Source: Phaeocystidibacter marisrubri (GTDB taxonomy: Bacteria > Bacteroidota > Bacteroidia > Flavobacteriales > Schleiferiaceae). From it: 64,000 nt of DNA. The notes beneath the pieces are model-generated. The model did not search any database, was not told where the DNA came from, and was given only the letters and a program-made list of their open reading frames with translations. Positions 58,490-64,000 of this stretch are shown piece after piece; positions within the stretch are counted from its first letter, which is position 1, and every line of letters begins with the position of its first letter. The stretch covers positions 248,001 to 312,000 of the forward strand of contig NZ_WBVQ01000003.1 in assembly GCF_008933165.1 (NCBI RefSeq), given 5' to 3'. A program made the position numbers and the translations under genes.

Positions 58490-59395
58490 TTAACGGGTCT
58501 TGAGGAAGTTGATTTCGTCAGGACGAAGGAAGCGGTAGTGACCGCGGTTGAGTCCTTTCTTGGTCAATCCAGCAAAAGAAGTGCGGTCGAGCTTTACCAC
58601 TTCATACCCGAAGCTTTCAAAGATTCGACGAACGATGCGGTTTTTGCCCGAGTGAATTTCTATTCCAATATGTGACTTCGATCTTTCGTCCAGGTAGGAA
58701 AGTGCATCTGGTGAAATCACCCCATCTTCCAATTCAACCCCTTTAATAATCGCGTCAAAATCTGCGCGCTTCAGGTTTTTGTCCAATTGTACTTGGTAGA
58801 TCTTGCGAGCTCCATGTGATGGATGGGTGAGCTTCTTTGCCACGTCACCGTCGTTGGTGAAAAGGATTACACCGGTTGTCGCTCTGTCAAGTCGACCTAC
58901 CGGATAGATGCGTTCTTTACAAGCAGCACCTACCAATTCCATAACGGTTTTGCGGGCTTTCGGGTCGTCCATGGTCGTGAGGAAACCTTTCGGCTTATTG
59001 AGGAGGAGGTAAACCTTCTTCTCGGCCTTGATGGTTTCGCCATTGTAACGCACATCGTCGGTGGTTTTCACCTTCACGCCGAGTTCGGTAATGACTTTTC
59101 CATTCACAGTAACTAAGCCCGCCTCGATAAACTTGTCGGCTTCTCTTCTGCTACAAATTCCAGAAATGGAGAGGAAGCGGTTGAGACGCATTTCGTCCTT
59201 ATTCGGTGCCAAGTTCTCAGCTTGCTTGCGCTTTGGAGCATAGAACTTTTTAGGAGCGTCAGTTGAGTAGGTTCTCCCTTTGCCACCGGACTTCTTTGAG
59301 TCTCGGGCCTGCGGTCCTCTCGGATGGCGAGGGGCGTCGTCGTTTCGCTTGTTGCGATCGTTAGCACCACCTCTAGTTGGCCTTTTTCGATTCAT
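58490..59395 (-). CDS. Pseudouridine synthase of the RsuA/RluB type
   Basis: A 301-residue RNA-modifying enzyme. A basic, disordered N-terminal tail of about 70 residues (Lys/Arg/Gly-rich) is followed by an S4 domain (MRLNRFLSISGICSRREADK) and the synthase domain with the catalytic Asp in PVGRLDRATTGVILFTNDG and NRIVRRIFESFGYEV. The target is likely a 23S or 16S rRNA uridine. The open frame extends to 59449, but the promoter (-7 at 59420-59427) lies inside, so the ATG at 59395 (Met-Asn-Arg-Lys) is the start. Confidence 0.93.
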   Translation of the reverse strand: MNRKRPTRGGANDRNKRNDDAPRHPRGPQARDSKKSGGKGRTYSTDAPKKFYAPKRKQAENLAPNKDEMRLNRFLSISGICSRREADKFIEAGLVTVNGKVITELGVKVKTTDDVRYNGETIKAEKKVYLLLNKPKGFLTTMDDPKARKTVMELVGAACKERIYPVGRLDRATTGVILFTNDGDVAKKLTHPSHGARKIYQVQLDKNLKRADFDAIIKGVELEDGVISPDALSYLDERSKSHIGIEIHSGKNRIVRRIFESFGYEVVKLDRTSFAGLTKKGLNRGHYRFLRPDEINFLKTR

Positions 59396-59419
59396 TGTAT
59401 TTCGAATTATTTCAGGCGG

Positions 59420-59449
59420 CAAAAGTACATATAAGAAATGACGTGACAA
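59420..59449 (-). promoter_or_regulatory. Promoter of the pseudouridine synthase gene
   Basis: Minus strand TTG (59447-59449), 19 bases, TACTTTTG (59420-59427), a near-perfect Bacteroidota promoter, 24 bases before the ATG at 59395. Confidence 0.75.
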
Positions 59450-59477
59450 TCATTCCCTCTCTTTCATTTTCAATCAG

Positions 59478-59843
59478 TTAAGCACTGGGGTAAAAGGCGT
59501 CTACAATATGTCGCAACACAGTGTTTCTTCCCTGATAATGAACGGCAACGATGTCAAATCGACTTTCACCTCGCCAGTCGTTTTCAAAGATGTAGTTCTC
59601 GGCGAAGCGAATCATGTGTTGCTCTTTCTGATAGTTGACGAAATCTTCGGGAACGCCATAGGTGTCACTTACTCGAGTTTTCACTTCCACAAATACCAGC
59701 ATTTCCCCATCCTTCGCCAGAATGTCTAGTTCGTCGTTTTTGATACGAAGGTTTCGGCCAATGATTTCATAGCCCAAAGACTTTAAGTGAGTAGCTGCAA
59801 GGTTTTCACCTTCGGATCCGATGTTTTGTTTGGTGTTTTTCAT
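59478..59843 (-). CDS. YraN/UPF0102-family endonuclease-like protein
   Basis: A 121-residue protein of the Holliday-junction-resolvase-like fold. GSEGENLAATHLKSLGYEI at the N-terminus, the NDELDILAKDGEMLVFVEVKTR block with the metal-binding Asp and the ExK motif, and FDIVAVHY at the end are the UPF0102 signatures. Role unknown; it is thought to act in DNA handling. It precedes the pseudouridine synthase, with a promoter for the latter in the gap, so they are not one unit. Confidence 0.92.
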   Translation of the reverse strand: MKNTKQNIGSEGENLAATHLKSLGYEIIGRNLRIKNDELDILAKDGEMLVFVEVKTRVSDTYGVPEDFVNYQKEQHMIRFAENYIFENDWRGESRFDIVAVHYQGRNTVLRHIVDAFYPSA

Positions 59844-59908
59844 AGTACGTGCTTTCCTTAAAAGTAGAGGAAGGCACTTGAAGACAACGGAATCTCACTG
59901 TGCTAATT

Positions 59909-60805
59909 TTACTCAGGCCGTAGTATGCTTCCACTTTTACCGACGAGCAAGTTGTATGTAGTTCCTAGGATGAGCGCTTCGTTGTCATCTATGTGGCCTG
60001 CGCTAAAGTTGAATCCGAGTGGAATTTTGAAGGGAGCAATATGTCGGGCTATGGTTTCAACTGCAGAGCTGCCAAATGGAATGGTGTTGTCGTTCATGTC
60101 GGTCATTCCACCCACCACCACAGCGCTGATTTTTTCCCACCAACCGTTTCTGCTAAGGTTGAGCATCATTCGGTCGATGTGGTAGAGGTATTCGTCCAAA
60201 TCTTCTAAAAAGAGAATACAGTTCCCCAAAGGAGGTTGTGAAGGCGAACCCAGCGTGGAGTAGAGGACAGATAGATTGCCACCCACGAGCACGCCTTTGG
60301 CACTGCCGATTTTATTGAGCGCATGAGCCTCTGCTTCAAGCGTACTCGGCGTGCCTGTCCATGCAAGGTACAGGGAGTCCAAAGCTTCCTTGGTATTGGT
60401 GGCTACATTGATGGGCATGGTAGAGTGAATACTTGCGTAGCCTTTCGCCTGAAGGAGTCCGTGCAAAGCTGTGATGTCGCTGTAACCTGTAATCCATTTG
60501 GGTTGAATGGTGAATTGCGTCCAATCGAGATCATCCAAAATTCTAGCAGTCCCATAGCCGCCACGGGCACACCAAATGGCTTTTGCAGTGGGGTGGTCCA
60601 ATGCCCATTGAAGAGATTTCCTGCGGATTTCATCTGATCCTGCAAATTGATTTTCTACCTCAAATAGATAAGGGGAGAGTTCTACCTGAAATCCAGATTC
60701 GTGTAGCCATTGGATAGCCGGTTCAAGTTCGGAGGATGAAATTTTACGAGCGGTAGAAACGATGACTACCGTATCGTTTTTTCGCAGGGGAGTAGGTTGA
60801 ATCAT
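59909..60805 (-). CDS. LD-carboxypeptidase (S66 family)
   Basis: A 298-residue peptidase of the LdcA/MccF family that cleaves the D-Ala from muropeptide tetrapeptides in recycling, or inactivates microcin-type substrates. Seen: [12 protein letters not shown] before the nucleophile, [10 protein letters not shown] with the catalytic Ser, [24 protein letters not shown] with catalytic Glu, and [12 protein letters not shown] with His. No signal peptide, so cytoplasmic. Gap of 122 bases to the divergent metG. Which of the two family roles applies is not decided by sequence. Confidence 0.92.
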   Translation of the reverse strand: MIQPTPLRKNDTVVIVSTARKISSSELEPAIQWLHESGFQVELSPYLFEVENQFAGSDEIRRKSLQWALDHPTAKAIWCARGGYGTARILDDLDWTQFTIQPKWITGYSDITALHGLLQAKGYASIHSTMPINVATNTKEALDSLYLAWTGTPSTLEAEAHALNKIGSAKGVLVGGNLSVLYSTLGSPSQPPLGNCILFLEDLDEYLYHIDRMMLNLSRNGWWEKISAVVVGGMTDMNDNTIPFGSSAVETIARHIAPFKIPLGFNFSAGHIDDNEALILGTTYNLLVGKSGSILRPE

Positions 60806-60902
60806 GGCGAGAAATCTCGGTGAATGAAATCACTTTTGTAGATAGTCGAAGGTACAAATACAGACTCGTTTCACATCATTCGCAGAACTGGTTTGCACAT
60901 CG

Positions 60903-60910
60903 TACTTTTG
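60903..60910 (+). promoter_or_regulatory. -7 element of the metG promoter
   Basis: TACTTTTG matches TAnnTTTG exactly and ends 17 bases before the ATG at 60928; it lies inside the longer open frame, supporting the inner start. Confidence 0.6.
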
Positions 60911-60927
60911 TGCGACAAATCAGATTC

Positions 60928-62976
60928 ATGCAAGATCCGAAAAGATATACCATCACAGCGGCCCTTCCTTATGCGAATGGGCCTATTCACATTGGGCACT
61001 TGGCAGGTTGTTACTTGCCGGCGGACATCTATGTGCGATACCTTCGGTTGAAGGGGAAAGATGTGCAATTCCTGTGCGGTTCAGACGAACACGGGGTGGC
61101 CATTACGATCAAAGCCAAGAAAGAGGGGATAACTCCTCAGGAAGTGGTGGATCGATATCACGTGATGATGCGCGATGCTCTCAATGATTTTGGTATTTCC
61201 TTCGATCACTACAGCAGAACCAGTAGTGAAATTCACAAGGAGACAGCTTCGGAATTCTTTAAAACCCTTTATGACAAAGGTGTTTTTGATACGAAGAAAA
61301 CGGAGCAGTACTACGATCCAGAGGCTGATCAGTTTTTGGCCGATCGCTACATCATGGGAACATGTCCGGTTTGTGGTCATGAAGATGCCTATGGTGATCA
61401 ATGTGAGAGCTGCGGTTCCAGCTTGAACCCCACCGATCTCAAGAACCCTCGTTCAACCCTCAGTGGTGCTCAACCCATTCTGAAGGAGACGACCAATTGG
61501 TTCTTGCCATTGGACAAACTCGCTCCGAAAATTCGGACGTTTATCGAGAGCCATAGCGATTGGAAGCCCAATGTTTTTGGTCAGTGTAAGAGCTGGTTGG
61601 ATGCAGGCGATGGATTGCAGCCTCGATCCATGACCCGCGATTTGGATTGGGGAGTTCCCGTTCCTGTTGAAGGAGGCGAGGGTAAGGTTCTCTACGTTTG
61701 GTTTGATGCTCCTATTGGTTACATCAGTGCAACAAAAGAGCACTTAGGTGCCGATTGGGAGAAGTGGTGGAAAGATGAAGATACTCGTCTGATTCACTTT
61801 ATTGGAAAAGATAATATCGTATTCCACTGCATTATTTTCCCGGCAATTTTGATGGAACACGGCGGATATATTTTGCCAGATCAAGTTCCAGCCAACGAGT
61901 TCTTAAATTTGGAAGGAAAGAAGATTTCGACCTCGCGAAACTGGGCCGTTTGGTTACATGAGTACTTGAACGACTTTGAAGGAAAGCAAGACGTTTTGCG
62001 TTATGCGCTTGCGGCGAGTATGCCGGAAACGAAGGATAATGATTTCACTTGGGCTGATTTCCAAACGCGCAACAACAGTGAGTTGGTAGCAGTGTTTGGA
62101 AACTTCGTCAACCGAGTGATGGTATTGAATAAGAAGTACTACGACGGACAAATTTCTTCCCAAGGTGAATGGAAAGAAATAGATACTCAGACCCTTGCAG
62201 AAGTTCGCGAGCACCTTGGAAAATTAGAGACTTCCATTGAAAATTATAAGTTCCGTGAAGCGCTTCAAGCCTTGATGAACGTTGCTCGTGCAGGTAACAA
62301 ATATCTAGCGGACGAAGAGCCGTGGAAGACGCAAAAGACCGACCCGGTTCGCACGGCTACCGTTATGAATGTGGCTTCACAAATCACGGCAATTCTAGCG
62401 GTGGCATCAGAACCTTTCTTGCCGTTTACTTCTGCAGCTATGCGTGAAATGCTCAATTTGAGTGATTCCGCAAATTGGTCGGCCATGCTTCAAAGTGCGC
62501 CTATGTTGCCAGAGGGGCACCAGTTGGGAGAATCGAAGCTCCTATTCGAAAAGGTGGAAGATAACCAAGTGGAAGCACAGCTTGAAAAATTAGCGCAAAG
62601 TGTTCCTGCTGAAGTGGAGGCGACGGCACCTGCTATTGAACCGGCGAAGGAAGAAGCTACGTATGACGATTTCGTGAAGATGGACCTTCGTGTTGCAACG
62701 ATTCTCGAGGCAGAGAAAGTGAAGAAGGCGGATAAATTGCTGAAGTTAACCGTGGATACCGGTTTGGATGTTCGCACCGTTGTAAGTGGAATTGCGCTCC
62801 ACTATGCTCCAGAGGAGGTGGTTGGAAAGCAGGTCTGCTTATTGGCGAATTTGGCTCCTAGAAAAATTCGTGGGGTAGAAAGTAGAGGGATGATTTTGAT
62901 GGCTGAGGATGAAGATGGTAAATTGGTCTTCGTTCAACCTGGTGAAGCCATTTCTAATGGAATGGTGATTGCTTAA
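60928..62976 (+). CDS. metG: Methionyl-tRNA synthetase
   Basis: Charges tRNA-Met and initiator tRNA. The 682-residue class I enzyme has the HIGH motif in [12 protein letters not shown], a zinc-binding knuckle of four Cys ([17 protein letters not shown]), and a KMSKS-like KISTS in [15 protein letters not shown]. Residues about 577-682 are the C-terminal tRNA-binding OB domain ([35 protein letters not shown]). The frame opens at 60820, but the ATG at 60928 (Met-Gln-Asp-Pro-Lys-Arg-Tyr) fits family N-termini, and a promoter element lies between. Confidence 0.97.
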   Translation: MQDPKRYTITAALPYANGPIHIGHLAGCYLPADIYVRYLRLKGKDVQFLCGSDEHGVAITIKAKKEGITPQEVVDRYHVMMRDALNDFGISFDHYSRTSSEIHKETASEFFKTLYDKGVFDTKKTEQYYDPEADQFLADRYIMGTCPVCGHEDAYGDQCESCGSSLNPTDLKNPRSTLSGAQPILKETTNWFLPLDKLAPKIRTFIESHSDWKPNVFGQCKSWLDAGDGLQPRSMTRDLDWGVPVPVEGGEGKVLYVWFDAPIGYISATKEHLGADWEKWWKDEDTRLIHFIGKDNIVFHCIIFPAILMEHGGYILPDQVPANEFLNLEGKKISTSRNWAVWLHEYLNDFEGKQDVLRYALAASMPETKDNDFTWADFQTRNNSELVAVFGNFVNRVMVLNKKYYDGQISSQGEWKEIDTQTLAEVREHLGKLETSIENYKFREALQALMNVARAGNKYLADEEPWKTQKTDPVRTATVMNVASQITAILAVASEPFLPFTSAAMREMLNLSDSANWSAMLQSAPMLPEGHQLGESKLLFEKVEDNQVEAQLEKLAQSVPAEVEATAPAIEPAKEEATYDDFVKMDLRVATILEAEKVKKADKLLKLTVDTGLDVRTVVSGIALHYAPEEVVGKQVCLLANLAPRKIRGVESRGMILMAEDEDGKLVFVQPGEAISNGMVIA

Positions 62977-62986
62977 AATTCGTGCT

Positions 62987-63937
62987 ATGAAATATCGTTT
63001 TCTCCCTCTCGCTTTAGGTGTAGTTTTATGGGCGTCTTGTTCAAAAGAAGAAGATCCACAGTCATGTAACAACTGCACAGACAGCGGTCGCTATAGTCAA
63101 GCACTTTTTACAGAGGTCGAAGTAGATAGTCTTCAATATGACGCTACTCACAACCTTTGGATGAATATTTACACTCCCAAAGACGATTCTGCCACCGATA
63201 GACGAGTTGTCTTACTAGCACACGGTGGTGCTTTTGTAAGTGGTAATCGGAACAACCCAGTGATGGTTGATTATGCCACTCGTTTGGCGGAATACGGTTA
63301 CGTTGCCATTAGCTACGATTACCGACTTGCTTCGAGTCCCTTTATGATGATAGATAGTGTTCAGTCCCTTTATGTAGTGGCAAATGCATTGGCTGACGGG
63401 AATACGGTGCTCGAGCAGGTAATTGCCTCACATGCTTCTGGAAATCCGCATGGAATAGATCCTGATAAAATTGCTTTAGCGGGGAATTCCGCGGGAGCGG
63501 TTTTGTCGCTTCACATGGGGCATATGGATCAGAATGATGCGGTTTCAACCAATCTTCAAGCGGCTATTGATTCTGCTGGAGGATGGTCGGCAATGCACGA
63601 TCCAACCAGTTCCAATCGAGTGAAGGCTGTCATTTCTTTGGCCGGGGGTATTGTAAATCCATCTTGGCTGAACGCCAATGGTCCAGAGTTGATCATGGCG
63701 CATGGCACTTGGGATAATATTGTTCCTTACGGTTGCGGGCATGTATTGAATAATTCACCATCTGCCATGGAGCTCTGCGGTAGTGAGCCGATCGCTACTC
63801 AAGCGGATGCCATTGGCTTGGAGAATGCCTCCTTGATTTTTCCAGAATTACAACATTGTCCTTGGAACAATAGCTCAGCGCTTGCCGATCAGGTGTTTGA
63901 TTTTCTAACACCAGAGTTGAAGGCAGCAATGGATTGA
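62987..63937 (+). CDS. Lipoprotein alpha/beta hydrolase (esterase-like)
   Basis: A 316-residue lipoprotein: signal peptide with lipobox WASC (Cys near residue 18). The hydrolase has the oxyanion block LLAHGGAFVSGNRNN, nucleophile elbow ALAGNSAGAVL, and a late His in FPELQHCPWNN; VYPYD-like NYDYRLASSPF follows the first block. It resembles carboxylesterases acting on short or sugar-linked esters (BD-FAE type). A Cys-rich stretch (QSCNNCTDSG) follows the anchor. The ATG at 62987 lies 10 bases after metG; co-transcription is likely. Ends 28 bases before a tRNA gene. Confidence 0.88.
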   Translation: MKYRFLPLALGVVLWASCSKEEDPQSCNNCTDSGRYSQALFTEVEVDSLQYDATHNLWMNIYTPKDDSATDRRVVLLAHGGAFVSGNRNNPVMVDYATRLAEYGYVAISYDYRLASSPFMMIDSVQSLYVVANALADGNTVLEQVIASHASGNPHGIDPDKIALAGNSAGAVLSLHMGHMDQNDAVSTNLQAAIDSAGGWSAMHDPTSSNRVKAVISLAGGIVNPSWLNANGPELIMAHGTWDNIVPYGCGHVLNNSPSAMELCGSEPIATQADAIGLENASLIFPELQHCPWNNSSALADQVFDFLTPELKAAMD

Positions 63938-63965
63938 TTCCACGCTTTGTTTCCATGGTGTTGTT

Positions 63966-64000
63966 GGCCCCGTAGTTCAACGGATAGAATGGAAGTTTCC
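63966..64000 (+). tRNA. tRNA, 3'-truncated by window edge; anticodon begins CC (probably Arg-CCT)
   Basis: Acceptor strand GGCCCCG, TA at positions 8-9, D stem GTTC/GAAT with loop AACGGATA, and the anticodon stem GAAGT are visible; the window ends inside the anticodon at CC. The D-arm sequence resembles Bacteroidota tRNA-Arg(CCT), but the last anticodon base is not in view. Confidence 0.8.

Overview
The window is chromosomal DNA of a Bacteroidota bacterium, most likely a marine Flavobacteriales member of the Cryomorphaceae/Schleiferiaceae type. The evidence is the many secreted proteins ending in Por (type IX) secretion sorting domains, the fused CcoN-CcoO cbb3 oxidase, a Bam-OmpH-UppS-DUF6089 envelope operon, and promoters of the Bacteroidota type (-7 element TAnnTTTG, often with TTG or TTTG about 19-21 bases upstream). 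No insertion sequence, prophage, CRISPR array or integrase was seen. The window begins inside hemH and ends inside a tRNA gene.

Layout. 1-8.5 kb: hemH 3' end, small lipoprotein and exported genes, a PLP-dependent decarboxylase, a ZIP-type transporter, small membrane proteins and a large BNR-propeller exoprotein. 8.6-10.6 kb: a secreted M43 metalloprotease with a PKD domain and sorting domain. 10.8-17.2 kb: the translation block rplM-rpsI-rpsB-tsf-pyrH-frr, interrupted between pyrH and frr by a secreted beta-helix gene. 17.2-20.9 kb: a PAS histidine kinase with its single-domain response regulator, an unknown gene and a universal stress protein. 20.9-26.9 kb: the cbb3 oxidase operon ccoS-ccoNO-ccoQ-ccoP-ccoG-ccoH-tauE/safE; the 53-residue ccoS was found by reading the sequence directly. 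It starts from a TAnnTTTG promoter with a CRP/FNR-like palindrome upstream and is divergent from a MarR regulator. 27-34 kb: pgi, a fatty acid desaturase, a 9-bp tandem repeat, a secreted SGNH hydrolase, an Nfu-type Fe-S scaffold, a gamma carbonic anhydrase and murI. 34.1-39.2 kb: DUF6089-uppS-bamA-ompH-ompH. 39.3-42.5 kb: nadK and a CBS protein, divergent from pdxJ and an esterase.

42.5-55.7 kb is the most distinctive part. Nine genes lie in a row on the minus strand: a secreted endonuclease/exonuclease/phosphatase, a large secreted protein with an unusual C-terminal domain, a secreted OB-fold protein, a lipoprotein, a TonB-dependent receptor without a SusD partner, a PorV/PorQ-like barrel, an NHL-propeller lipoprotein, a tiny protein that is almost only a type-B sorting domain, and a DUF2141 protein. 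Spacing is tight, with one internal hairpin, and a strong promoter with an adjacent palindrome lies in front. I read it as an outer-membrane system linking type IX cargo to TonB-driven uptake, possibly for extracellular nucleic acid or phosphate scavenging. That function is inference.

55.9-64 kb: an AsmA-family protein, a pseudouridine synthase, a YraN-family protein, an LD-carboxypeptidase, metG, a lipoprotein esterase and the start of a tRNA. Many start codons were moved inward from the longest open frame, using family length, signal peptides and promoter position; each case is stated in its entry.
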